Positions 8,297 to 16,413 of a stretch of DNA of 46,908 nucleotides are shown in pieces. The stretch is from an uncultured Sutterella sp. (lineage in GTDB: Bacteria > Pseudomonadota > Gammaproteobacteria > Burkholderiales > Burkholderiaceae_F), in the NCBI GenBank assembly GCA_905206345.1, contig CAJLGW010000005.1:1-46908 (forward strand), written 5' to 3'. The position numbers and the translations under genes were made by a program. Within the stretch, counting starts at the first letter, position 1; the number at the start of each line of letters is the position of its first letter. The notes beneath the pieces are model-generated. The model was given only the letters and a program-made list of their open reading frames with translations. It made no database searches and had not been told where the DNA came from.

Positions 8297-9401
8297 TTGA
8301 CTTCTCCCGAACGATGTCAACACGAGTACAAGCGTCAAATGCAGTCGCTATCATCGATAAACCGCTCTCCATGGCGTTGTCATCGTTAATGTATTTGTGA
8401 GCATAGTGATTCATCTGCTCAATCATGGGGCCACGATTTTGAAAGCTCCACTCCGTGGGCGCAATGATGTGCAAATTGTCCACTTCGTCTTTATTGAGCG
8501 AGAGCATATGAATTAAGGTGCCTCGAGCCGTTTCAACTAAGCACAGACTAAGCCCTTTGGGATGGTGATAAGCATGCACATCAAAAAGGGGCAATTCACC
8601 CGCGACAAAGTGCTGCAACTCCAAAAGCCGCGCCTGAATGAGGTTTTTGATGTTAAAGCTCTCTCGTGCAAGGCTTGCCTCTCTGCGATCTCGAAGTCTG
8701 GCAATAGCCCCCGTAATTCGAGGCGTTTGCAGTTGTGGTGTCAGTGCAAAATTGGGGTTGGTGACAAGCGCATTCATCAGGGCTTCAAGTGTCTCAGGCT
8801 GTTGCAATTCACTGGGTAATAAAAGCGCATCACCTGAGATGGCGGGCAAGCTATTGAATCGATCATAGGCTTGCGTGATGGCACCAATGGCTTTGGTTTC
8901 ACGCATAAACCAAAGCGTGGCAAAAGCGCGCGTGTCATCAAAAAGATCGTCAACGGCAAGGCCGAAATTGTCCTTTGCCGAAAGCGTCCACAAACGTTCT
9001 TTTAGTGCCCCCAAGGTTTTGAGCGTTTCAGCACTGGCCTTGGTGTGATAAACAAAAGCATTAAAGTCCAAACTGATGACTCTGAGCGTCTCCAAAATGG
9101 CTTCAACCGTGACGAGCATTTGAGCGTTTCGAATCTGACCTTCATCAAAGAAGTGATTCACAGAGCTGAACGTTTCGCAGTTCAAACGGCTAGGGAAAAA
9201 CGCAGCCTTATAGGCAAAGTCAAACGCCGTGCTTTGCGCAATGGGGCAAAGGCCAAGAAGCGATCGGAGCATCGATTTGGCAAAGGGAGCTGTTTTACCG
9301 ACAATTGCCATCGAAATCGCGCGCGTGCGGTGATTGATCAATTCAATCGCCGGTGAGTCACTATTGGCACGGTTGATTTTAAGGGTGATGGCGTTGTTCA
9401 T
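8289..9401 (-). CDS. hupK: HupK/HoxV-type hydrogenase maturation scaffold
   Basis: 370 residues. HupK/HoxV is a paralogue of the hydrogenase large subunit that, in Cupriavidus, works with HoxL as intermediate carrier of the Fe(CN)2CO group. The large-subunit-like C-terminal part is recognisable: IAPTEWSFQNRGP, then the tail FDACTRVDIV where an active large subunit would have DPCxxC. Most active-site cysteines are absent, as expected for a scaffold. The start overlaps hybE/hoxT by 4 bases (ATGA), and the end overlaps hypA, so three genes are tightly coupled. Assignment rests on context plus the C-terminal motif. Confidence 0.85.
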   Translation of the reverse strand: MNNAITLKINRANSDSPAIELINHRTRAISMAIVGKTAPFAKSMLRSLLGLCPIAQSTAFDFAYKAAFFPSRLNCETFSSVNHFFDEGQIRNAQMLVTVEAILETLRVISLDFNAFVYHTKASAETLKTLGALKERLWTLSAKDNFGLAVDDLFDDTRAFATLWFMRETKAIGAITQAYDRFNSLPAISGDALLLPSELQQPETLEALMNALVTNPNFALTPQLQTPRITGAIARLRDRREASLARESFNIKNLIQARLLELQHFVAGELPLFDVHAYHHPKGLSLCLVETARGTLIHMLSLNKDEVDNLHIIAPTEWSFQNRGPMIEQMNHYAHKYINDDNAMESGLSMIATAFDACTRVDIVREKSNA

Positions 9402-9937
9402 TTTGTTTCCCTTTGCTTCCAGGGTTTAGCAAAGAAATCCCTTCTTGAGGCAGATGTTTTTTCAAAGGGCGTTTTTTCGGGCGTCAATGGTGTTCCCGCT
9501 TCTTCTTTGATGGCAATGGTCTTGTTGGACATCATCAAAGAAAGGGCCTGAGAGGCAATGGCCTCGGCCGTTCGTTGATCAGGGATGTCGGCGAGCGGGC
9601 TCATCAGGCTACAAGCCAAGTATTTACCCAAAAGGGGATCGTCGATACCCATAAAGCTAAAGGAACCGGCCGGTAACTGAAGGGCGGTGACTTTGGTGAC
9701 AGGAACATCGAGCCACGTTTGGGCATTTCCACAAGCAAAGACCACCAGAAGGGACCATGGAGTGACAACGGCGCCAATCCAATGTTGTTGGTATCGTGTA
9801 AAACCGAAGGCCCTGACATGAATCTTCGGGTTGCAGATGGGAAGACCACGCATGCGACTTTGGGCGATTTGCCGAAAGCCTTCTTCGAAGTGTCGCTCCG
9901 GAGAGCGTTGCCAGACGTAAACGTCAGAAGTAGTCAT
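9398..9937 (-). CDS. hoxT: HybE/HupJ/HoxT-family [NiFe]-hydrogenase assembly chaperone
   Basis: 179 residues, first gene of the leftward operon. The HybE-family core is clear near the N-terminus: SRMRGLPICNPKIHVRAFGF, then a WIGAVVTPW segment. Members chaperone small/large subunit assembly; HybE in E. coli binds Tat signal peptides, and HoxT in Cupriavidus acts in O2-exposed maturation. A Shine-Dalgarno (AAGGGAG) precedes ATG 9937. Oddly, the last 20 residues contain TSASRRDFF, which resembles a twin-arginine motif although it is C-terminal and lacks a hydrophobic stretch. In Cupriavidus hoxT directly follows hoxR; here it has moved to the head of a divergent operon. Confidence 0.85.
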   Translation of the reverse strand: MTTSDVYVWQRSPERHFEEGFRQIAQSRMRGLPICNPKIHVRAFGFTRYQQHWIGAVVTPWSLLVVFACGNAQTWLDVPVTKVTALQLPAGSFSFMGIDDPLLGKYLACSLMSPLADIPDQRTAEAIASQALSLMMSNKTIAIKEEAGTPLTPEKTPFEKTSASRRDFFAKPWKQRETK

Positions 9938-10209
9938 GGTGAGCTCCCTTAATTTTTGAAGATTACTTTTTAGGTTACCGCAAAATCCATAGATTTAAGC
10001 TATGAGAGCGTGGCAATTTGGGTATTTCCTCAATTCAATTGCAACCAATTGTCAAAGTGTGAATTTCTACCATCTAAGTGGTAGAAATGTGGGTAGAAGA
10101 AAGGGTTATGCGCGGACTATTTCAGTAATACAATGAAAGGGTCGAAGCAATTGGCTGCTCCGATAAAGACTCGTTCAATTTTCGTATGAACGAGCGAAGG
10201 AGAACCCCT
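9938..10209. promoter_or_regulatory. Divergent control region of the hydrogenase island
   Basis: This gap separates hybE (leftward) from the small-subunit gene (rightward) and must hold promoters for both halves of the island. Rightward, a plausible sigma-70-like promoter is TTATGC (10106-10111), a 17-base spacer, then TACAAT (10129-10134). A 26-bp palindrome sits upstream of it (separate entry). A smaller inverted repeat CATAG/CTATG lies near 9990-10006. I found no convincing -24/-12 sigma-54 promoter, which is used by some other hydrogenase operons. Confidence 0.55.
10063..10088. promoter_or_regulatory. 26-bp palindromic operator candidate
   Basis: ATTTCTACCA (10063-10072) and TGGTAGAAAT (10079-10088) are perfect 10-base arms around TCTAAG. 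A third half-site, GGTAGAAG, follows at 10092-10099, 12 bases after the second in direct orientation. The palindrome centre is about 65 bases upstream of the predicted rightward start of transcription, a position typical for an activator. There is no T tract, so a terminator is unlikely. Confidence 0.6.
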
Positions 10210-11307
10210 ATGCACGAAACACAATACCAAGCTCTGCGTCGTCAAGGCGTCAGCCGCAGAAGCTTTCTTCAGTACTGCTCACTGACCGCCGCAAGCCTTG
10301 GGCTTGGAACGGCCGGTGCTCAAGAGATCGCTCATGCGATTGAAAACAAACCCAGAATGCCGGTAGTGTGGTTACACGGCTTGGAATGCACTTGCTGTAC
10401 TGAATCCTTTATCCGCTCTTACCACCCGGTGGCCAAAGACTTGGTCTTATCCATGATTTCGTTGGATTACGACGATACGATCATGGCGGCAGCCGGCCAT
10501 CAAGCAGAAGCGGCTTTGGAAGAAACCATTACAAAGTACAAGGGCAACTACATTTTGGCTGTCGAAGGCAATATCCCGCTCAATGAAGACGGGGTGAACT
10601 GTATTCCAGGCGGTGAAACCTTCTTGAGAAAAATCCAACATGTCGCTAAAGACGCCAAGGCCGTGATCGGCTGGGGGTCTTGTGCGGCTTGGGGCTGTGT
10701 ACAGGCAGCCAAACCCAATCCCACGAACGCAGTTCCTATTACAGAAATCATTAAAGATAAACCCATTGTTTTGGTACCGGGTTGCCCGCCGATTCCGGAA
10801 GTGATGTCTGCGGTGGTGACCTATATCCTTACCTATGATCGTATTCCGCCGCTTGACCGTTTAGGTCGCCCGAAGATGTTCTACGGTCAACGCATTCACG
10901 ATAAGTGCTATCGTCGCGCTCACTTTGATGCCGGTCAGTTCGTTGAAAAATTCGATGACCAAGGCGCCAAGCTTGGCTACTGCCTCTATAAAGTGGGTTG
11001 CAAGGGTCCGACCACCTATAACGCTTGCTCTACCATCCGTTGGAATGAAGGTCTGTCTTGGCCGGTGCAATCCGGTCACGGCTGTATCGGTTGTTCCGAA
11101 CCCAACTTCTTTGATAAGGGTTCATTCTATGAACATGAAACCACTGTGTTGCCACCGGGCTTAGGCGGCATTGAAGCGACCGCCGATAAGGTCGGTCTCG
11201 CAACAGTAGGTGTTGTCGGTGCTGCGGCGATTGCCCACGCAGCACTTTCAGCCGTTGCTCAAGCTCGAGCAAAAAAGACCAATAAAGATCTCGGGAGGGA
11301 AGAATAA
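10210..11307 (+). CDS. hyaA: [NiFe]-hydrogenase small subunit, O2-tolerant group 1d type, Tat-exported
   Basis: 365 residues from the ATG at 10210, chosen over ATG 10186 because AAGGAGA lies just before it and because it gives a normal Tat leader (VSRRSFLQ, residues 14-21). The subunit holds three Fe-S clusters carrying electrons from the active site to cytochrome b. Cysteines 60, 62, 63, 158, 163 and 192 match positions 17, 19, 20, 115, 120 and 149 of mature O2-tolerant enzymes; the two supernumerary ones (62, 163) are glycines in O2-sensitive forms. A C-terminal hydrophobic helix (about 326-350) anchors it to the membrane. Orthologous to HyaA, HupS and HoxK. Confidence 0.97.
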   Translation: MHETQYQALRRQGVSRRSFLQYCSLTAASLGLGTAGAQEIAHAIENKPRMPVVWLHGLECTCCTESFIRSYHPVAKDLVLSMISLDYDDTIMAAAGHQAEAALEETITKYKGNYILAVEGNIPLNEDGVNCIPGGETFLRKIQHVAKDAKAVIGWGSCAAWGCVQAAKPNPTNAVPITEIIKDKPIVLVPGCPPIPEVMSAVVTYILTYDRIPPLDRLGRPKMFYGQRIHDKCYRRAHFDAGQFVEKFDDQGAKLGYCLYKVGCKGPTTYNACSTIRWNEGLSWPVQSGHGCIGCSEPNFFDKGSFYEHETTVLPPGLGGIEATADKVGLATVGVVGAAAIAHAALSAVAQARAKKTNKDLGREE

Positions 11308-13070
11308 TGGCAGACCGTCGAATTGTAGTGGACCCTGTAACGCGCATCGAAGGTCACCTTCGTGTTCAAGCCGTCTTGGGCAACAATAATGTAATTACCG
11401 ACTCTCAAAGTACAGGCACGATGTGGCGCGGCTTGGAAGTCATCTTAAAGGGGCGTGATCCCCGTGACGCCTGGGCGTTTGTCGAACGTATCTGTGGTGT
11501 TTGCACGGGTATTCACGCCTTGGCCGCTGTCAGAAGCGTGGAAGATGCCATCGGCATCAAGATTCCGAAAAATGCCAACATCATCCGTAACTTGATGAAT
11601 GCGACGCTTTATGCGCACGACCATATCGTTCACTTTTATCAACTCTCGGCCTTGGACTGGGTTGATGTGGTGAGCGCTTTGTCTGCAGATCCTCGTGAAG
11701 TCTCTGAACTTCAGAAGAAAATCAGCCCGCATCATCCGTTATCGTCCCCGGGCTACTTCCGTGACGTACAAAACCGTTTGAAGAAATTTGTAGCTTCGGG
11801 TCAATTGGGGATTTTTGCTAACGGTTACTGGGGGCACCCGGCAATGAAATTGCCCGCCGCCGTCAATTTGTTGGCTGTGACGCACTACTTGGAAGCGTTG
11901 GACTTCCAAAAAGAAATCATCAAAATCCATACGATTTTGGGTGGCAAGAACCCTCACCCGAATTATTTGGTGGGCGGTGTTGCCTGTCCGATCAATATGC
12001 ATGAAACGGGTGCTGCGGGTAACATGATCAATGAAGTGACCATGAACTATATGCGAGACATCGCACAGCAAACCGTGGCCTTTGTTGAAAATGTGTACTT
12101 GCCTGACATTAAGGCCATTGCATCGTTTTATCCGGAATGGTTTAAGTACGGTGGCGGTTTGGTGAAGAAAAACGTGCTCTGCTACGGTGACTTCCCGGAA
12201 ATTGCCAATGACTGGTCTGAAAAATCGTTGCAAATGCCCATGGGTGCGATTATCGATGGTGATTTAACGCGCGTTCATGATGTGGATTTACGCGATCTCA
12301 ATCAAATTCAAGAATTTGTGGATCACTCCTGGTACAAGTACCCCGAAGGTCAAAAGGGTTTGCACCCGTGGGAAGGTGTGACCGATCAAGCCTTTGAATT
12401 GTCCGAAGGTTCCGTCGGCACGAACACCAAGTTTGATTGGTTGGGTGAGGCAGGCAAATACTCTTGGATCAAGAGCCCGCGCTGGAAGGGCCACATGATG
12501 GAAGTCGGTCCCTTGGCTCGCTTGATTGTTTCAGTGGCCAAAGACGTGAAGCACTTTAAAGAACCGGCACTTGATTTGTTGAAAGAACTTAACCTTCCTT
12601 TGGAAGCCGTTTATTCAACCTTGGGTCGCCATGCGGCACGCGCCTTGGAATGCCAATGGGTTGCTCACAAGATGGTGCAATACGTTGACGACTTGGTGGC
12701 CAATATTCGCTTAGGCGATGAAGTCGCTGCCAACATGGAATTCTGGGAACCGAAGACTTGGCCCAAGGAATGCCGTGGGGTGGGCTTCTGTGAAGCACCT
12801 CGCGGAGCATTGGGTCACTGGTGCGTGATTAAAGACACGCGTATTGCCAACTGGCAAGCCATTGTGCCCACCACTTGGAATGCCTCACCGCGTTCCGAAG
12901 AAGGTCAACAAGGCGCCTTTGAGACGAGCCTCATCGGTACGCCCATGGCCGATCCCCATCGCCCGTTGGAAATTATTCGCACTATTCACAGTTTCGACCC
13001 GTGTCTGGCTTGTGCCACGCACTTGTTAGACCCTGAAGGGCATGAACTTTGTGACGTTCGCGTGCGCTAG
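11307..13070 (+). CDS. hyaB: [NiFe]-hydrogenase large subunit
   Basis: 587 residues; catalyses periplasmic H2 oxidation at the Ni-Fe(CN)2CO site. The N-terminal ligand motif is RICGVCTGIH (Cys63, Cys66) and the C-terminal one DPCLACATH (Cys566, Cys569). Maturation should cut after His572, removing a 15-residue tail. The start overlaps the stop of the small-subunit gene by one base (TAATG) behind GGGAGGG, a normal coupling for subunits made in equal amounts. It has no signal of its own and would be co-exported with the Tat-tagged small subunit. Orthologue of HyaB, HupL and HoxG. Confidence 0.98.
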   Translation: MADRRIVVDPVTRIEGHLRVQAVLGNNNVITDSQSTGTMWRGLEVILKGRDPRDAWAFVERICGVCTGIHALAAVRSVEDAIGIKIPKNANIIRNLMNATLYAHDHIVHFYQLSALDWVDVVSALSADPREVSELQKKISPHHPLSSPGYFRDVQNRLKKFVASGQLGIFANGYWGHPAMKLPAAVNLLAVTHYLEALDFQKEIIKIHTILGGKNPHPNYLVGGVACPINMHETGAAGNMINEVTMNYMRDIAQQTVAFVENVYLPDIKAIASFYPEWFKYGGGLVKKNVLCYGDFPEIANDWSEKSLQMPMGAIIDGDLTRVHDVDLRDLNQIQEFVDHSWYKYPEGQKGLHPWEGVTDQAFELSEGSVGTNTKFDWLGEAGKYSWIKSPRWKGHMMEVGPLARLIVSVAKDVKHFKEPALDLLKELNLPLEAVYSTLGRHAARALECQWVAHKMVQYVDDLVANIRLGDEVAANMEFWEPKTWPKECRGVGFCEAPRGALGHWCVIKDTRIANWQAIVPTTWNASPRSEEGQQGAFETSLIGTPMADPHRPLEIIRTIHSFDPCLACATHLLDPEGHELCDVRVR

Positions 13071-13079
13071 GAGGTCAAT

Positions 13080-13790
13080 ATGAAAATTGATCCCGTCACC
13101 TTTGAGGTTGACGCCTCGCAAGGCACGCAACCGATTTATGTCTGGGAGGCTCCTGTTCGAGTCTGGCACTGGGCAATGGCAGCGTGCATGTTTGTCATGA
13201 TCGTGACCGGTTTCTTAATTGGTGAACCGTTGGTAGCTAATTTGGGGAACACTTGGGCTACGTATGACTTTGGCTACATTCGTTTGGCACACTTTGTGGC
13301 CGGGATGATTTTTGCGGCTTTGTTTGTCTATCGCCTCTATTGGGCTATTGTAGGCAATCGCTACGCTCGCATGATTTTCATTCCGCCCTTGTGGTCATTG
13401 AAGTGGTGGAAAGGCGTTTGGTCTCAAGTGCTCTACTACCTCTTTTTGAAAAAGACGGCACCTGAATACGCCGGCCACAATCCGCTTGCGCAATTGGCGA
13501 TGTTCTCCATGTTTGTTCTCGGCAGCTTCGTGGTCATCATCACCGGTTTAGCCCTCTACGCCCAAGCTTGGGGGTGGGATACGGATTGGATGATTTGGTT
13601 CGGTTGGGTATTCTCGTTGCTGGGCGATGTACAGACCGTGCGTACGGTGCACCATGCTTGTATGTATGTGTTCATCCTCTTCTCGATTGCGCACATTTAT
13701 ATGTCCTTTAGAGAAGACGTCATGGGTGGAGCGACCACGCTTTCTTCCATGTCCACGGGTCTGCGCATGTTTAAAGAAAATCATCATTAA
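13080..13790 (+). CDS. hyaC: Ni/Fe-hydrogenase b-type cytochrome subunit
   Basis: 236-residue integral membrane di-heme cytochrome b that takes electrons from the small subunit and reduces quinone. Four hydrophobic helices are visible, with histidines in VRVWHWAMA, IRLAHFVAGM, VHHACMYV and FSIAHIYMSF suited to heme binding. It follows the large subunit with a strong Shine-Dalgarno (AGGAGGT) 10 bases after its stop. Orthologue of HyaC, HupC and HoxZ. Its presence confirms a membrane-linked respiratory uptake hydrogenase. Confidence 0.97.
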   Translation: MKIDPVTFEVDASQGTQPIYVWEAPVRVWHWAMAACMFVMIVTGFLIGEPLVANLGNTWATYDFGYIRLAHFVAGMIFAALFVYRLYWAIVGNRYARMIFIPPLWSLKWWKGVWSQVLYYLFLKKTAPEYAGHNPLAQLAMFSMFVLGSFVVIITGLALYAQAWGWDTDWMIWFGWVFSLLGDVQTVRTVHHACMYVFILFSIAHIYMSFREDVMGGATTLSSMSTGLRMFKENHH

Positions 13791-13802
13791 TTTGGGTACA
13801 AA

Positions 13803-13887
13803 GAAAGCAAGGACAATTGCGGACTTGCTTTCTGACTTTCTGAAACGCTCGCGATGTGACCTCTCTCATCATCGGCGGGCGTTTTTT
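13803..13887 (+). terminator. Two hairpins, the second terminator-like, between structural and accessory hydrogenase genes
   Basis: First, GAAAGCAAG (13803-13811) pairs perfectly with CTTGCTTTC (13824-13832). Second, AAACGCTCGCGATG (13843-13856) pairs imperfectly with CATCGGCGGGCGTTT (13870-13884), ending in six T residues (13882-13887). Together they look like a partial terminator that would let less transcript through to the maturation genes than to the three structural genes. Confidence 0.6.
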
Positions 13888-13915
13888 ACGCAGTGGGTTT
13901 CATAAAGGAAAAAGA

Positions 13916-14551
13916 ATGAGTAAAAACTTTCCAACTGAAGTGTTGGTATTAGGAATCGGAAACATTTTATGGGCCGACGAAGGCTTTGGTGTTCGAGCGG
14001 TCGAAGCGTTTCATCAGCGCTTTAAAGCAATCGATGGTGTTCGTGTGATGGACGGTGGCACGCTCGGCAACTACCTCATCAATGACGTCACGGATTCGCG
14101 TCGCATTTTGCTTTTTGATTGTTGTGATCTTAAGGCTGAAGCCGGCACCTTGCGTGTGCTTCGCGACGATGACATTAAGCTTTGGTCGAGTACGAAAATT
14201 TCACCTCATCAAACGGGGATGAATGATGTGTTGGTCACTGCCGCTTTGGGCGGGTACGAACCTGAGGCATTGACTGTCATTGGCGTTCAACCGAAAGAGC
14301 TCAATGACTACGGTGGCAGTTTAACTGAGGTCGTCAAGGCAAAAGTAAACCAAGCGGTGGATTTGGCTCGAGAGGAACTCAAAAAGTGGGGCTTTGAAGT
14401 TAAAGAGCGCGATGCGGATGAAGTCGTTGAGCCTTTGGGCTTTTCCTCTTTGGAGCTTGATCCCTATGAAACCGAACGCCCGAAAGAGACAGACGCTTGT
14501 CGGGTAGGGGATATTCGATTTTTAAAGACAGAGGATAAATCATGTGCATAG
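13916..14551 (+). CDS. hyaD: Hydrogenase maturation endopeptidase (HyaD/HupD/HoxM)
   Basis: 211 residues from ATG 13916, preceded by AAAGGAAAA; the longer frame from 13856 runs back into the terminator hairpin and is rejected. The protease removes the C-terminal tail of the large subunit after Ni insertion. The LGIGNILWADEGFGVRA motif supplies the Ni-sensing Glu and Asp, and the second motif DGGTLGNYLI plus a SPHQTGMNDVL stretch give the conserved His/Asp. The C-terminal 40 residues extend past the usual core. The end overlaps hupF by 10 bases. Confidence 0.95.
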   Translation: MSKNFPTEVLVLGIGNILWADEGFGVRAVEAFHQRFKAIDGVRVMDGGTLGNYLINDVTDSRRILLFDCCDLKAEAGTLRVLRDDDIKLWSSTKISPHQTGMNDVLVTAALGGYEPEALTVIGVQPKELNDYGGSLTEVVKAKVNQAVDLAREELKKWGFEVKERDADEVVEPLGFSSLELDPYETERPKETDACRVGDIRFLKTEDKSCA

Positions 14552-14886
14552 CCATTCCTAAGAAAGTACTATCCGTTAAGAAAGTGGCCGGTGGCCAGGT
14601 GGCCATGGTTGAAGGCAATGCGGGCGAAGAAAAGATTGATATCTCCCTTTTGGATGCTGTGAAAGAAGGTGACTACATTCTTGTTTTCCGCTCGGTTGCC
14701 TTGCGTAAAATCGATGAGGCAGAAGCCAATCAAATTTCGGAAGCTTTAAAGTGTGTGGATGCGGTGATGAGAGGAGAGGGTGACGTTGCTACGATTGAAA
14801 GTGGTTTTGGCGACCTTATTCACGAAGAGCCTCAGTTGCCCGAACACTTAAAGTCACTGGTTGGCAAGAAAACGCTTGAGGATTAA
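14542..14886 (+). CDS. hupF: HypC-family hydrogenase chaperone HupF/HoxL
   Basis: 114 residues, starting MCIAIPKKV with the iron-binding Cys2 of the HypC family, then GDYILVFRSVALRKIDEAEA. In Cupriavidus the homologue HoxL passes the Fe(CN)2CO group specifically to the O2-tolerant large subunit. It is about 40 residues longer than the HypC encoded at 4513. The extra C-terminal part (about 75-114, acidic) may carry partner specificity. It is coupled to the upstream protease gene by a 10-base overlap and followed 3 bases later by hupG. Confidence 0.92.
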   Translation: MCIAIPKKVLSVKKVAGGQVAMVEGNAGEEKIDISLLDAVKEGDYILVFRSVALRKIDEAEANQISEALKCVDAVMRGEGDVATIESGFGDLIHEEPQLPEHLKSLVGKKTLED

Positions 14887-14889
14887 CGC

Positions 14890-15354
14890 ATGGCAACGGT
14901 AAAAACAAACTACATTGACGATCAAAAGCACCCGGCTTTACTTCGTTTATTTGAGACCGAAGGTTTTTCTCATCTCAATGAGGAAAATCTGGACGCTTTT
15001 TTAGCAAAAGAAGGTTTAAAGCTTGCGATCTTTGCCGATAACCCCAATGACCGTAAAACAACGCTTGATATTGCGGTGATTGCACCGGAATTAAAAAAAG
15101 CTTTTGAAGGCACTCTCGTTGAGACCGCTTGGGCAGACTTTAAAGTGGCTCGCAGTCTTGCGGCACGTTGGGGCTTGCGTTCAATGCCATCCGTTGCGAT
15201 CTTTATTGATGACGTATTTTGGGGCGCTGTTCAAGGTTTAAAAACGTGGGAAGAGTATTGTCGGTTGATTCCTGAAATTTTGTTGCAAGAAAAACCCGCT
15301 CCGCGCACGATTGCCGTTCTTAATAAAGACGCGTCCGGCGGTTGTGAGGAATAA
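14890..15354 (+). CDS. hupG: HyaE/HupG/HoxO-family small-subunit chaperone
   Basis: 154 residues with a thioredoxin-like fold: the strand-turn LRSMPSVAIFIDDVFWG carries the cis-proline, but there is no CxxC redox pair, as in HyaE/HoxO. In Cupriavidus HoxO and HoxQ hold the small subunit and its [4Fe-3S] cluster before Tat export; HyaE binds Tat signal peptides. The start is 3 bases after hupF. The position between hupF and hupH matches the hoxM-L-O-Q-R order. Confidence 0.88.
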   Translation: MATVKTNYIDDQKHPALLRLFETEGFSHLNEENLDAFLAKEGLKLAIFADNPNDRKTTLDIAVIAPELKKAFEGTLVETAWADFKVARSLAARWGLRSMPSVAIFIDDVFWGAVQGLKTWEEYCRLIPEILLQEKPAPRTIAVLNKDASGGCEE

Positions 15355-15365
15355 GGAAACGAATT

Positions 15366-16166
15366 ATGAGTATGCATCACACTTCCATCCGTTGGGCCAA
15401 TGTTGATTTGGATCGTGAAACGGAATTGGCGGCGATTAAAGAAACCATCGAGCTTGTCGAAAAAATTAAAAGGGCTCTGAAAACGGGTGTTGAACTTCAA
15501 CAGTCTGAAAATCTTTGCTCGATTGACTTTGATATGTTTGATTCAAAGCACATGGATTTTATTTTGGCAACGTTAGGCGTGGGCGAAGCACGTATCGTTT
15601 TACGCAAAGATGACATTCGTATGGCAGAAACGGGAATCAGCGGTGTGTGGCGAGTGCAAGAAAAGGGCTCTCAGCGCTTTGAAGTCTCTTGCCTGCCCTT
15701 ACCCTTATTGAATGCCCTAAAAGCTCCCTGTGCGCCATTAGAGACGCCTGAGGCTGTCCCTGAAGGTGTGTTCGTCGCACCTGCGGTTTTAAAGGAGTTA
15801 GAACACGCTCAAGGCAACGTCAAACTTAATCAAATCTCCTTTGATCCACCCTACATGGTGGAGCTAACGCGTCAACCGTTATCCGATATTGATAAAGATT
15901 ATTTGACAGCGGCGTTAGGGGTTGGTGATGTTGCGATTGAACTCTCCGGTTTTGCTAATGCCAATATCCAAAGTACGCAATACCAAGGTATTTGGCGCAA
16001 CACCATTTTGAATAATGCCGGCAAAGAATTGTTAGACTCTTATGTGGTAACACGTATTCCGCCTGAAGTGCCCAGTGCACCTGAAGAGATGGCCGATGCC
16101 ATCGCACAATGCGATGAAATCATTGAGTGGCTCAACGAGGACATGGAGCGCGACACACGGGAGTAA
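15366..16166 (+). CDS. hupH: HyaF/HupH/HoxQ-family hydrogenase expression protein
   Basis: 266 residues. Two repeats of a domain with MDFILATLGVGEARI (near 60-75) and KDYLTAALGVGDVAIEL (near 175-190), each followed by a GIW/GVWR segment, mark the HupH/HyaF family. In Cupriavidus HoxQ acts with HoxO as a small-subunit chaperone. It starts 11 bases after hupG with an AAGGAAA ribosome site. No metal ligands or membrane segments are obvious. Confidence 0.9.
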   Translation: MSMHHTSIRWANVDLDRETELAAIKETIELVEKIKRALKTGVELQQSENLCSIDFDMFDSKHMDFILATLGVGEARIVLRKDDIRMAETGISGVWRVQEKGSQRFEVSCLPLPLLNALKAPCAPLETPEAVPEGVFVAPAVLKELEHAQGNVKLNQISFDPPYMVELTRQPLSDIDKDYLTAALGVGDVAIELSGFANANIQSTQYQGIWRNTILNNAGKELLDSYVVTRIPPEVPSAPEEMADAIAQCDEIIEWLNEDMERDTRE

Positions 16167-16170
16167 ATCC

Positions 16171-16413
16171 ATGAGTGAAGTGGAACGCATTGACGAAATG
16201 CTTGATCGCTTAAATCGAGAACGTGCGCAAAAGACGAAGAAAATGCAATGCAAGGTCTGTTGGTACGTCTACGATGAAGCATTGGGTTGTGAAGAGTTTG
16301 ATATTGAACCGGGGGTGAGTTTTAACGATTTACCCGAGCATTTCACGTGCCCGAATTGCGGCAACGATAAGTCCGCCTTTTTACCTCTGGACGACGAAGA
16401 GAGCGCATCGTGA
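16171..16413 (+). CDS. hupI: Rubredoxin HupI/HoxR
   Basis: 80 residues from ATG 16171 (GGGAG five bases upstream); a longer frame starting inside hupH is rejected. Rubredoxin core with CKVCWYVYDEALG and CPNCGNDKSAF giving the Fe(Cys)4 site, after an N-terminal helical extension of about 30 residues. HoxR in Cupriavidus is needed for correct maturation of the O2-tolerant small subunit at elevated O2. The stop overlaps the start of the next gene (GTGA), so the carbamate kinase is translationally coupled to it. Confidence 0.95.
   Translation: MSEVERIDEMLDRLNRERAQKTKKMQCKVCWYVYDEALGCEEFDIEPGVSFNDLPEHFTCPNCGNDKSAFLPLDDEESAS

Noticed and set aside
9938..10209. Sigma-54 promoter for the hydrogenase operons
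   Set aside because: TGGCA and TTGGC-like words occur, but none has the GC-type -12 element at the right distance.
10186..10209. Upstream ATG giving a 373-residue hydrogenase small subunit
   Set aside because: No ribosome site precedes it, while AAGGAGA sits correctly before ATG 10210 and the Tat leader is complete from there.
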